Positions 1 through 7,055 are shown, counted from the first letter of the stretch. The stretch: DNA of 13,345 nucleotides from Flavobacterium sp. (GCA_030152225.1 JASLHL010000233.1:1-13345), one strand, 5' to 3'. The notes: generated by a model not told the origin, from the letters alone. Translations and numbers: made by a program.

Positions 1-24
1 AAGTACTTTTAAAAATAGAAAACT

Positions 25-1326
25 ATGGAAACAGAAACAAAAAAACACCTTTTTAAAGGTTTAGCCATCGCCGCTCTTACGTTAGGGTTGCTTATTTTAA
101 TTCCCATTATTGGCAATATCATTTCTGAACGCTCTGCCTTTCAATCGGAAGTCGTACAAGAGGTCTCTGAAAAATGGGGAGATTCTCAAACCCTCTACGG
201 TCCTTTTTTACTCCTTGAGTACAAAGTTCCAATTAGGAATGAAAAAAACGAAGTTTTATTTCAACGGGAACAAGCCCTATTCTCTCCTACTACTCAAACC
301 ATTACAGGAGCAATCACCACCACTACAAAAAATAGAAGTTTGTATCAGGTCACATTATTCAACACGGATCTACTGGTAAAAGCGCAATTTGAAGAACAGG
401 AAAAATTGATCAATTCTCTCAATCTAAAAGGCGATATTGAAATCATCAGCAAAAAAGTACTCTTCGGTATTTCGGATACCAAAGGGCTTTCTGAAGCGTT
501 GTCTTTACAAAACAACCCCCAAAAGACTTTTGTACTCAACAATCATCCCAACTTCAAACAGATTCCATTTTTGAGTTTGGATTATACAGCAGAAGATACG
601 ACACCCACCCAGCTTACGCTACCACTCAAGTTAAAGGGATCCTCTAACTTGCAATTCATCGCTAATGCTAATACAACCAAAATTGCAATTACAAGTGATT
701 ACAACGATTTGAAGTACATCGGTAATTACCTACCCGAAGAACCGGAAAAACAACTCGATCAATCCAAAAGCACGTGGAATATCTATCAGCCCTTACCGAT
801 CAATGTGTCAAGTTTATCTGATGTTGATCTCAGTAGCTATACCTTTGGTGTTGAATTTTTAGAACTCAATAATTTTTATTCTAAAATTGATCGTTCCATC
901 AAATATGCCCTGCTTTTTGTTGGGTTAACCTTTCTAGTTTTTTACTTTTTAGAAAACATCAAAAACCTAAAAATCAATTTAATACAATATGCTTTAATTG
1001 GTTTTGCGATCTTCTTAAACTATATTTTATTGCTTTCGTTTTCTGAATACCTCGGATTTACGCTCTCTTATTTTGCTTCTTCCTTGGCTACTATTATGTT
1101 AATCACCTCCTTTACGTGGAAAATTTCAAAAAATAAGGGTAGTACAGCCACGATATTTGGATTACTACTACTCTTGTATGGGTTGCTTTACTTTTTAATC
1201 GAACTCAAAGAAACCGCTCTTCTTGTGGGTAGTATCAGTATATTTGTTATTCTCGCTGTGCTGATGCAATTTTCGATTCGCATGACAGAAAGCAAGCCTA
1301 CAAAAGAAACCGAACCTATAGCCTAA
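25..1326 (+). CDS. creD: CreD-like inner-membrane protein
   Basis: Predicted 433-residue inner-membrane protein of the CreD (cell envelope integrity) family, close to the roughly 450 residues of the E. coli protein. There is one N-terminal membrane helix (about residues 11-33), then the family-like stretch with ERSAFQSEVV and WGDSQTLYGP (about 35-60), a large beta-rich extracytoplasmic domain to about residue 290, and five hydrophobic segments near 293-310, 319-339, 342-366, 374-394 and 397-418. In E. coli CreD belongs to the CreBC regulon and affects envelope stability and beta-lactam response; the molecular activity is unknown. In Bacteroidota a small transcriptional regulator often sits directly upstream, but only 24 bases precede this start, so that cannot be checked. 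The ATG at 25 gives a full-length N terminus. The family call is confident; the role here is inferred. Confidence 0.88.
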   Translation: METETKKHLFKGLAIAALTLGLLILIPIIGNIISERSAFQSEVVQEVSEKWGDSQTLYGPFLLLEYKVPIRNEKNEVLFQREQALFSPTTQTITGAITTTTKNRSLYQVTLFNTDLLVKAQFEEQEKLINSLNLKGDIEIISKKVLFGISDTKGLSEALSLQNNPQKTFVLNNHPNFKQIPFLSLDYTAEDTTPTQLTLPLKLKGSSNLQFIANANTTKIAITSDYNDLKYIGNYLPEEPEKQLDQSKSTWNIYQPLPINVSSLSDVDLSSYTFGVEFLELNNFYSKIDRSIKYALLFVGLTFLVFYFLENIKNLKINLIQYALIGFAIFLNYILLLSFSEYLGFTLSYFASSLATIMLITSFTWKISKNKGSTATIFGLLLLLYGLLYFLIELKETALLVGSISIFVILAVLMQFSIRMTESKPTKETEPIA

Positions 1327-1331
1327 TAAAA

Positions 1332-1366
1332 AAGAGGGTGTTCCAAAAGGTCACCCTCTATTGTAT
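1332..1366 (+). terminator. Rho-independent terminator after creD
   Basis: An 8-bp stem, AGAGGGTG (1333-1340) with CACCCTCT (1352-1359), starts six bases after the creD stop. The tail ATTGTATTAT is only moderately T-rich. The stem closely resembles the terminator at 5526-5562, so the two belong to one sequence type. Confidence 0.75.
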
Positions 1367-1367
1367 T

Positions 1368-1480
1368 ATACAAAAGGGATCGTAAGGGGTTTGTAAAGGG
1401 TTTGTAAAGGGAAACATTGGTAAAAAGGCCTAAAACCCTTGTAAGTATTAACTATCCCCTTACAAACCCTTTACAAGTAC
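1368..1480. repeat. Tandem 11-nt repeats in head-to-head inverted arrangement
   Basis: TTTGTAAAGGG occurs twice in perfect tandem at 1390-1400 and 1401-1411. Two decayed copies in the same register precede it, at 1379-1389 (8/11 matches) and 1368-1378 (7/11). On the other strand two more tandem units follow, read from 1477 down to 1467 and from 1466 down to 1456. The arms TTGTAAAGGGTTTGTAA (1391-1407) and TTACAAACCCTTTACAA (1460-1476) are a perfect 17-bp inverted repeat around a 52-nt centre, which itself holds AAAACCCTTGT (1432-1442). The tract lies between the creD terminator and the end of convergent pepP. Function unknown; a large hairpin or a protein-binding array are both possible. Confidence 0.85.
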
Positions 1481-1738
1481 TTTTCTTATTTACTTCAAAA
1501 TATTGAATTTCAGTTTGTTATGGTTTTTTGTTTCGGAAAATAATGGAAAAGAACTCTTTTTTCCAAAAAGTGGAAGAAAACGGAAGGGGGGATTTCGGGT
1601 TATTTTCAACTTGCCTAGTTTTTTTTGCATTTGAAAAAATAGAATACAACTAAGTAGAGCTATAACAAGAGTTTGCCAGTTGAGCAAAACATCTCGTATC
1701 ATCGTAATATAAACAGCAACAATCAAGACAACATTCAC
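1481..1738. other. Intergenic stretch with no convincing gene
   Basis: AT-rich DNA between the 11-nt repeat tract and the pepP terminator. One 82-codon minus-strand frame exists (GTG at 1738), but it begins inside the T-tract of the pepP terminator, has no ribosome binding site and ends in low-complexity basic residues, so I do not call it. I see nothing else here. Confidence 0.5.
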
Positions 1739-1768
1739 AAAAAAAACCTCACCTAAAATTAGATGAGG
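1739..1768 (-). terminator. Rho-independent terminator of pepP
   Basis: Read on the minus strand, CCTCATCTAA (1768-1759) pairs with TTAGGTGAGG (1756-1747), with one G-T wobble and a very short loop, followed by eight T (1746-1739). It lies about 70 nt past the pepP stop in the right orientation to end that transcript. Confidence 0.85.
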
Positions 1769-1839
1769 TTCTATCTTGTAACGCTTATTAGACAGCTTCT
1801 TTTTTATCTTGATTTACAGCGAAGAAAAACGGTCTTGTT

Positions 1840-3228
1840 CTACTGTAGTTTTATATTTTCAATTTCCTCTACGGTACGGATTAACTCAGGGCCTAATTGG
1901 CGGTATCCCTGCTCCTCAATGCGGAAATTATCTTCAATTCGAATCCCTCCAAATGTTTTATAGGTCTCCAATTTATCGTACTGGATAAAATCACTGCATT
2001 TATTTTCTGCTTGCCAGCGTTCGATTAATTCGGGAATAAAGTAGATACCTGGTTCAACAGTGAGAACATGACCTGTTTTCAACGCCTTACCCAAACGCAG
2101 GGATTTTAACCCAAACAGCTGTGTTTCTTTGGGTTGTTGGGGAGTGTAACCGACATATTGTTCCCCTAAATCTTCCATATCGTGTACATCCAATCCCATG
2201 AGATGTCCCAAGCCACATTGAAAAAACAACGTATGTGCATGGGCCTGTACGGCATCTTCTGCACGGCCTTTCATCAAGCCAAAATCGATTAATCCCTGTG
2301 AGAGGATCAACGCCGCATGTAGATGCACATCTTTAAATTTCACTCCTGCTTTCAACTGATGCTTCGCCCCCTCAAAAGCGGCCAATACAACCTGATATAA
2401 ATCGCGTTGTTCTGGGGTAAATTTGGAATCCACAGGAAACGTACGCGTTAAATCGGAGGCATATCCACTAGGAGTTTCACATCCTGAATCATTCAGCAAC
2501 AATTGACCCGATTGCAGCGTATTGCCTAAATAATGATTGTGCAGGATACCTCCATTCACTGTAACAATAGAAGGATAAGCGAGTCCGCAATTTTCACGAG
2601 CGGCAACCGCTTGAATTGCAGCTGCAATTTCGTACTCTTTTACCCCTGGTTTTGCCATGCGCATAGCCGTTAGGTGCATGGCATTGGAAACAGTCAGTGC
2701 CTTTTCGATTTCACTGATTTCTTGTTCTTCTTTGATTTCCCTTTGCCCCACAACAGCTTGAATAAAAGAAGCCGAAGGTCGAAAATCGGCAATTGAAATT
2801 TGCAGTAACTCACCTAATAAAATCTTATTAGCAGGTTGATAAGGCGGCAAATAGTGTATTTTTCTTTGGGTGGTCATCGCCGTAGCCAAATAATGGGCGA
2901 GTTCCGCATAGGAACGCATTTCAGTAACCCCAGCTTTTTCACATTTGGCTTTCAAGGTTTCTTGTCTTCCCATCCAAACCAAAGCATCCATCGACATTTC
3001 ATCGCCAAAAATTACCGTTCGATTCTCATCCAAATCGACAATAGCAGCAATATGAGGCTGCTGAATTCCAAAATAGTACAAAAACGTACTATCTTGTCGA
3101 AAGGGATAGGTATTATCCTCAAAATTAATGGGATATTCCCCATTGCTTAAAAACAAGAGAAGTCCTTGACGTCCCATTGTTTTCATCAATACTTCTCTTC
3201 TTTTTTGATACGTTTGACTACTAAACAT
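1840..3228 (-). CDS. pepP: Xaa-Pro aminopeptidase (M24B, PepP type)
   Basis: A 462-residue aminopeptidase P that removes the N-terminal residue from peptides with proline in position two; cytoplasmic, since no signal peptide is visible. The N-terminal creatinase-like domain (about residues 1-160) contains the FRQDSTFLYYFG block (43-54). The pita-bread catalytic domain follows, with all five expected dimetal ligands: D247 (NDSGCE), D259 (YASDLTRTFP), H342 (GLGHLMGLDVHD), E392 (VEPGIYF) and E432 (GGIRIEDNF). H349 matches a further conserved active-site His. Length is normal for the family. The ATG at 3228 is preceded by the purine-rich AAAGAAG. The gene lies 53 nt after the SDR gene on the same strand, so the two may share a transcript. 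It ends with TAG. Confidence 0.96.
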   Translation of the reverse strand: MFSSQTYQKRREVLMKTMGRQGLLLFLSNGEYPINFEDNTYPFRQDSTFLYYFGIQQPHIAAIVDLDENRTVIFGDEMSMDALVWMGRQETLKAKCEKAGVTEMRSYAELAHYLATAMTTQRKIHYLPPYQPANKILLGELLQISIADFRPSASFIQAVVGQREIKEEQEISEIEKALTVSNAMHLTAMRMAKPGVKEYEIAAAIQAVAARENCGLAYPSIVTVNGGILHNHYLGNTLQSGQLLLNDSGCETPSGYASDLTRTFPVDSKFTPEQRDLYQVVLAAFEGAKHQLKAGVKFKDVHLHAALILSQGLIDFGLMKGRAEDAVQAHAHTLFFQCGLGHLMGLDVHDMEDLGEQYVGYTPQQPKETQLFGLKSLRLGKALKTGHVLTVEPGIYFIPELIERWQAENKCSDFIQYDKLETYKTFGGIRIEDNFRIEEQGYRQLGPELIRTVEEIENIKLQ

Positions 3229-3281
3229 CTTCTTTCTTTTTAATCTTTATAAGATACCATTGTTTGCTATATTCTCGTCTT

Positions 3282-3995
3282 TTAGACGTTAAAATCTTTC
3301 ATTGCAGGCATATTGATCTCCTTGACACAAGTTGCCCTGCTGGTTTGTAAGATAAATCGAATCGCTGCTAATACATCGGCTAAAGGAATCAGGGCCCCAT
3401 CAGTATCCGATATAACTTCCTCTACATCAACCGAATAATCATACTCCGTTGCTAAATACCCTAGGTTTAAAATACTGATACCGATGTTGTATTCGCGCAG
3501 TGTTTCCCTCAAGGCATGTACAACCCCTCTTAAAGCAAATTTTGAAGCCGAAAAAGCCACTTCTTTCCCTTTGTGATTTTCCAATCCCCAAGTAGAGCCA
3601 ATAAGAATGATTTTGGCATTGGCACTCTGTTTCAAATTGGGGATAAACGCTTGCAGGGCCAAGAGACAAGAGGTGATATTGGTTTGAATGATTTGAACAA
3701 TCTCTTCCGTCGAAGACTGCTCAAAGTCATACGTATCTTCAAAAGCTTCCTGTTCCCAAATACCGACATTATAGATAAGGTAATCTAAGGGTTGATCCTC
3801 GATCACCTCACGCACCGCAGCTACTGCTTGGATAGGCTGGGATAAATCAGCAGAAATCCACCTGTTATTTGGTGCTGATTCAGCAGGTTTGGATCGAGAA
3901 ATCCCATAAACAAGATCTGATTCTTCGGGAATTACTTGAGCTATTGCTCGTCCTAATCCTTTACTTACGCCATATATTAAATAATTTTTACGCAT
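3282..3995 (-). CDS. SDR-family protein lacking the catalytic Tyr
   Basis: A 237-residue protein with the classical short-chain dehydrogenase/reductase fold. The dinucleotide-binding glycine motif is GVSKGLG (9-15), with an acidic D50 after the second strand, YNVG (75-78) in place of NNAG, N106 on helix four and S134 in IGSTWG. The catalytic motif YxxxK reads F148-S-A-S-K152, so Lys is kept but the general-acid Tyr is Phe; the codon is plainly TTT. The usual PG after the catalytic helix is also changed (NLGYLATE, 177-184). Known SDRs of this kind reduce or oxidise carbonyl/alcohol groups with NAD(P)(H); this one may bind the cofactor but catalyse poorly, or use another residue. Substrate unknown. 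It is first in a likely unit with pepP and divergent from the amidohydrolase. Confidence 0.85.
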   Translation of the reverse strand: MRKNYLIYGVSKGLGRAIAQVIPEESDLVYGISRSKPAESAPNNRWISADLSQPIQAVAAVREVIEDQPLDYLIYNVGIWEQEAFEDTYDFEQSSTEEIVQIIQTNITSCLLALQAFIPNLKQSANAKIILIGSTWGLENHKGKEVAFSASKFALRGVVHALRETLREYNIGISILNLGYLATEYDYSVDVEEVISDTDGALIPLADVLAAIRFILQTSRATCVKEINMPAMKDFNV

Positions 3996-4011
3996 GGTTT
4001 ACCCTTTTATA

Positions 4012-4019
4012 CAAAGCTA
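4012..4019 (-). promoter_or_regulatory. -7 promoter box for the SDR-pepP unit
   Basis: On the minus strand this reads TAGCTTTG, a full match to the Bacteroidota -7 consensus TAnnTTTG, 17 nt before the SDR start codon. I could not find a clear -33 TTG at the usual spacing. Confidence 0.55.
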
Positions 4020-4020
4020 A

Positions 4021-4072
4021 GTGAGATTTGCATACACTACGCGATTTTATATAAAATTTAAAATAATCTCAC
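4021..4072. promoter_or_regulatory. Operator-like dyad in the divergent control region
   Basis: GTGAGATT (4021-4028) and AATCTCAC (4065-4072) form a perfect 8-bp inverted repeat 36 nt apart. Between them lies the perfect 14-bp palindrome ATTTTATATAAAAT (4044-4057). The left arm touches the -7 box of the SDR gene. The layout suits a regulator controlling the divergent genes, but no regulator gene lies in the window. AT-rich composition makes the inner palindrome weaker evidence than the outer arms. Confidence 0.4.
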
Positions 4073-4132
4073 CATATACCCAAAATAATATACTTTTTAT
4101 CAAAAAAAGCAGAAATAACAATTTAATTACTT

Positions 4133-4140
4133 TATATTTA
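4133..4140 (+). promoter_or_regulatory. Possible -7 box for the amidohydrolase gene
   Basis: TATATTTA matches TAnnTTTG in seven of eight positions and lies 15 nt before the start codon at 4156, which would give a very short leader. It sits in AT-rich DNA, so chance is a real alternative. Confidence 0.3.
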
Positions 4141-4155
4141 CCCTAAAAAATAAAC

Positions 4156-5508
4156 ATGACACAAAGATTTTTAAAAATTAGTATGCTTTTTGGTGTACTT
4201 TGTTTAACGACTATAGGTTTTGCTCAAGACTTCCCTCAAGACAGAATTATACTCAAAAACGTAGAAATTTTTAATGGTAAAGACGCGGAAACTCGAATGG
4301 GTTCAATCGTTATAGAGAAGAATAAAATTAAAAAAGTTGTACTAGGAAAAGGAGAACTTCCTTCTTCAGAGCTTGTTGGTGCAAGAGTGATTGATGGCAA
4401 GGGAAAATTCGTAATGCCTGGGATGATTGATTCTCATTGGCATTCGTTTTTAGCGGCAAATTCCAATCAAGCGATTATGTTGGGAGACGAGAGTTTCTTG
4501 TTTATCAATGCGGCAAAAGAATCTGAAAACACCTTACAGCGTGGATTTACAACAGTCAGAGACTTAGGTGGTCACGTAATGGGAATCAAACAAGCCAATG
4601 ATTATGGCATTAACAAAGGTCCTCGAATTTACCCTAGTGAAGCGATGATTTCACAAACAGGTGGACACGGAGATGCTAGTTTTCCGTGGTCTGAACCGCG
4701 TATGGTGGACCACACACCTCCTCGATTTCAGGTATTAGGAGGAAGTATTATTGCCGATGGAGAGCAAGAAGTTACCGTTGCAGCTAGAGAACAGTTGAGA
4801 AAAGGAGCTTCTCAATTAAAAGTGATGGCGGGGGGTGGCGTTGCTACGATATACGATCCGTTAGACGCAGCACAATACACAACCAAAGAGATCAAAGCTG
4901 CTGTAGATGCAGCAGAAAACTGGGGAACCTATGTGACAGTTCACGCCTATACACCAAAAGCCGTTAGACAAGCGATTGACGCAGGGGTTAAATGTATTGA
5001 TCACGGTCATTTGTTAGATGAAGCTACAGTAAAAATAATAGCAGAAAAGAACCTTTGGTTGAGCATGCAACCGTTTGACGAAGATGCAAGTGCTTATACC
5101 AATCCCGAACAAATTGCCAACAAAATACTAGTGGGTAAAGGAACTGAAAATGTGTATACATGGGCAAAGAAATACAAAGTAAACCTAGCCTTTGGAACGG
5201 ATTTAGTTTCTCCTCCTAAAAATCCATTGAGACAAAATGAATTGGTGGTTAACCTAAAACAATGGTTTACCAATTACCAAATTCTAAAAATGATCACCTA
5301 TGACAATGCCCAACTGCTTAAAATGAGTGGACCTCGAAATCCCTATCCAGCAGATTTAGGTATCATCGCAGAAGGTGCTTATGCTGATCTCTTGCTTTTC
5401 GACAAAAGTGCGCTGGAGGATATCAGTGTAATTGGAGACCCCAAAAACAACTTACTGCTCATTATCAAAGATGGCAAGCTATACAAAGATCAATTATCTG
5501 CGAAATAA
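4156..5508 (+). CDS. Exported metal-dependent amidohydrolase (Xaa-dipeptidase type)
   Basis: A 450-residue amidohydrolase-superfamily enzyme with an N-terminal signal peptide (about residues 1-24, ending near GFAQ), so probably periplasmic. The composite beta-sandwich (about 30-85 and 400-445) flanks a TIM-barrel domain. Expected metal and catalytic residues are present: H94 and H96 in MIDSHWH, K222 (candidate carboxylated Lys) in LKVMAGGG, H263 in TVHAYTP, H283 in IDHGH, and D349 in FGTDLV. The SQTGGHGD segment (166-173) and the overall order resemble the imidazolonepropionase-like and Xaa-Arg/Xaa-Pro dipeptidase subgroup. The exact substrate cannot be read from sequence; an N-acyl amino acid or dipeptide with a C-terminal Arg, Lys or Pro is plausible. 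It is divergent from the SDR-pepP unit, which fits a link to peptide breakdown, and is followed by a strong terminator. Confidence 0.88.
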   Translation: MTQRFLKISMLFGVLCLTTIGFAQDFPQDRIILKNVEIFNGKDAETRMGSIVIEKNKIKKVVLGKGELPSSELVGARVIDGKGKFVMPGMIDSHWHSFLAANSNQAIMLGDESFLFINAAKESENTLQRGFTTVRDLGGHVMGIKQANDYGINKGPRIYPSEAMISQTGGHGDASFPWSEPRMVDHTPPRFQVLGGSIIADGEQEVTVAAREQLRKGASQLKVMAGGGVATIYDPLDAAQYTTKEIKAAVDAAENWGTYVTVHAYTPKAVRQAIDAGVKCIDHGHLLDEATVKIIAEKNLWLSMQPFDEDASAYTNPEQIANKILVGKGTENVYTWAKKYKVNLAFGTDLVSPPKNPLRQNELVVNLKQWFTNYQILKMITYDNAQLLKMSGPRNPYPADLGIIAEGAYADLLLFDKSALEDISVIGDPKNNLLLIIKDGKLYKDQLSAK

Positions 5509-5525
5509 TCGTCTTTTATACAACG

Positions 5526-5562
5526 AAAGAGGGTGACCCCAAACGGTCACCCTCTTTGTATT
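5526..5562 (+). terminator. Strong terminator after the amidohydrolase gene
   Basis: A perfect 13-bp stem, AAAGAGGGTGACC (5526-5538) with GGTCACCCTCTTT (5545-5557), has a 6-nt loop CCAAAC and a T-rich tail. Because the A-run on the left mirrors the T-run on the right, it may also act on the opposing strand. Confidence 0.92.
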
Positions 5563-5648
5563 TTTATACCGCCCTGCCAAAGAGCTGAAATGAGTGTTCA
5601 AGCCTATCTCTTCGGTATACTAACGTACTATATCTATGGTGTGTCCAT

Positions 5649-5759
5649 CGTGCGTCTATAAAAAACCCTTGTTTTAATGGAGTCACTATGGAGTCATACT
5701 GGACGCACGCCAAAGAAAACCTTATCATGCTCCTTTTATGCTCCTTTCATGCTCCTCTT
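5649..5759. repeat. Two sets of tandem 11-nt repeats
   Basis: ATGGAGTCACT (5677-5687) and ATGGAGTCATA (5688-5698) are tandem copies, with a decayed third at 5699-5709 (7/11 matches). A second set follows: ATGCTCCTTTT (5727-5737), ATGCTCCTTTC (5738-5748) and ATGCTCCTCTT (5749-5759). Read on the minus strand the second set is AAAGGAGCAT-like, so the GGAG cores of the two sets face each other. CGTGCGTC (5649-5656) and GACGCACG (5702-5709) add an 8-bp inverted repeat. The rest of the gap between the terminator and the convergent hydrolase gene holds no convincing gene. Function unknown; the period of 11 is about one helical turn. Confidence 0.8.
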
Positions 5760-5846
5760 CTGCTATACAAGGCAAGTAAAACAGGTTCTACTAGTTGCTT
5801 TTCAGCCCTCTTTTTCACCTTCACAGATGACCTAAGTCCCTTATTT

Positions 5847-6764
5847 TTATTTACTTATACGGTTAAACTCCAACGTATAGCGATCTGCTTCTTTTAACAC
5901 CTTCATTACTTCTTGAGGTTGGTATAGATCTACAGATGGCTCAAACAGACCAAAATTCCCTCCACCTGTAAGATCATTTACTTTTTTGGTGTCTGACTTA
6001 CTCAACCCTGTAAAAAACAACACCTTGGACATTCCTCCTTCTGAGGCACTTTGATACATGCTATACGCATTGTTATTTTCGGTGTCTTCGGTGTATTTTA
6101 CTCCTTCAATCCAATTCGCCATGTAGTTGTCCAACACTTGATCTGCAAAAATTAAATCTTGGTGTTTACTGACGTAATTTGCTGGAAAAAAAGCTCTTCC
6201 TATCCCACTAACGACAAACGTACTATAGCCTTTACTCCCCATCCAACGCGGGGTTAAATTCGCATTGAGAAGCAGTGTTTTATTGGATGATAGGGATGTA
6301 TTATAGGCAGCCCCCAATCCGACAACAGCAGTCGATCCTCCAAAGATCACACGTCCTTCATCGAGGTACTTCCCTTCGCTATCTGTAATCCGATCAGCCA
6401 TACTCAATAAGGCATAAATTGCACTTTCTTCAAAGGATTTTCGGTTGTCATAATAACCAAAAGGTTCACCATTTGCATTTTTACCTACTTTACTCCCACC
6501 AAAGCCAATTCGATCAATCGCAATGATGTGGTACTTACTCATCAGTTCTTCATCCAAAAAATAGGGCAAAAAACGCGTAACATTATCTCCATTCTCAGGA
6601 ATTAAAATCAGATAAGGGTTGCGAACCCCACCTAAATAATCATATCCCTCCACGTAACGTTCTCTTCTATTACTCAAATAGCCAATTTTTAAGTTACTCA
6701 CCCTCAAAGTATCATAAATAGGTACTCTGAGTTCTTTGTCTTTAAATTGTTGCTCCATTTTCAC
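5847..6764 (-). CDS. Alpha/beta-hydrolase-like protein, N terminus cut off by a stop codon
   Basis: The intact part encodes 305 residues from a GTG at 6764 (or 303 from the ATG at 6758). An alpha/beta-hydrolase-like core is suggested by a strand with YLILIPENGD (51-60), IIAIDRIGFGGS (80-91) and a nucleophile-elbow-like segment VIFGGSTAVVG (139-149) with S144. The last Gly of GxSxG is Ala, and there is no His after H201, so a full catalytic triad is not visible. The true gene probably starts at 6866: the same frame continues upstream through a single TAG to a hydrophobic N terminus behind a good promoter. The visible protein would then lack its export or anchor signal. It is convergent with the amidohydrolase gene. 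The family call is moderate and no substrate is proposed. Confidence 0.7.
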   Translation of the reverse strand: MKMEQQFKDKELRVPIYDTLRVSNLKIGYLSNRRERYVEGYDYLGGVRNPYLILIPENGDNVTRFLPYFLDEELMSKYHIIAIDRIGFGGSKVGKNANGEPFGYYDNRKSFEESAIYALLSMADRITDSEGKYLDEGRVIFGGSTAVVGLGAAYNTSLSSNKTLLLNANLTPRWMGSKGYSTFVVSGIGRAFFPANYVSKHQDLIFADQVLDNYMANWIEGVKYTEDTENNNAYSMYQSASEGGMSKVLFFTGLSKSDTKKVNDLTGGGNFGLFEPSVDLYQPQEVMKVLKEADRYTLEFNRISK

Positions 6765-6866
6765 AGGATCATACTCTTGATAAAAGAAGTCGTATTTACA
6801 CTAGGTATAGAGATAACACAACAGAAGTACCCCCCCTATACCCAGCCCTATTTTTTTTACTTGCAT
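6765..6866 (-). pseudogene. Severed signal-anchor start of the hydrolase gene (in-frame TAG)
   Basis: From an ATG at 6866 the minus strand reads MQVKKIGLGIGG then VLLLCYLYT, a short basic start followed by a hydrophobic core, then TAG at 6803-6801, then CKYDFFYQEYDPV directly in frame with the coding region from 6764. No base is gained or lost: 21 sense codons, the stop, and 12 further codons join the downstream frame exactly. Promoter position and the signal-like composition both favour 6866 as the original start. A single-base change (for example TGG or CAG to TAG) would explain it. Readthrough or a sequencing error are alternatives. Confidence 0.65.
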
Positions 6867-6895
6867 ATTTGATTTTCTTATTTTAACATTTTCCG

Positions 6896-6903
6896 CAAAA
6901 TTA
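6896..6903 (-). promoter_or_regulatory. -7 promoter box for the hydrolase gene
   Basis: On the minus strand this reads TAATTTTG, a full TAnnTTTG match, 29 nt before the ATG at 6866. It supports 6866 rather than 6764 as the original start. A TTG lies 12 nt further upstream, closer than the spacing usually given for Bacteroidota. Confidence 0.55.
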
Positions 6904-7055
6904 CAGTTAAAATCACAATATCATTCGATCCACCCCTAAAAACGACAAAAGCAAAGGATACACCTCTTTTTTTTTCGGTTAGCTACCCCTTGATTTCCCA
7001 CCTAAAAACACGAGATTTCCCCTACTACTCTTCACAATTTCTAAACATTTATACT
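6904..7055. other. Divergent intergenic DNA, nothing recognised
   Basis: AT-rich spacer between the hydrolase promoter and the dapD promoter, with a nine-T run near 6967-6975. I see no gene, repeat or clear operator in it. Confidence 0.4.

Noticed and set aside
1490..1738. 82-codon minus-strand frame with a hydrophobic segment
   Set aside because: Its GTG start lies in the T-tract of the pepP terminator, there is no ribosome binding site, and the C-terminal half is low-complexity.
1368..5759. 11-nt repeats as a CRISPR array
   Set aside because: Units are far too short, there are no spacers, and no cas gene is in the window.
5688..5897. 69-codon plus-strand frame
   Set aside because: It is built from the 11-nt repeats and runs into the convergent hydrolase gene; composition is not protein-like.
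6801..6803. TAG read as a sense codon because of a changed genetic code
   Set aside because: TAG is the normal end of pepP and of both glycosyltransferase genes in this window, so general reassignment does not fit.
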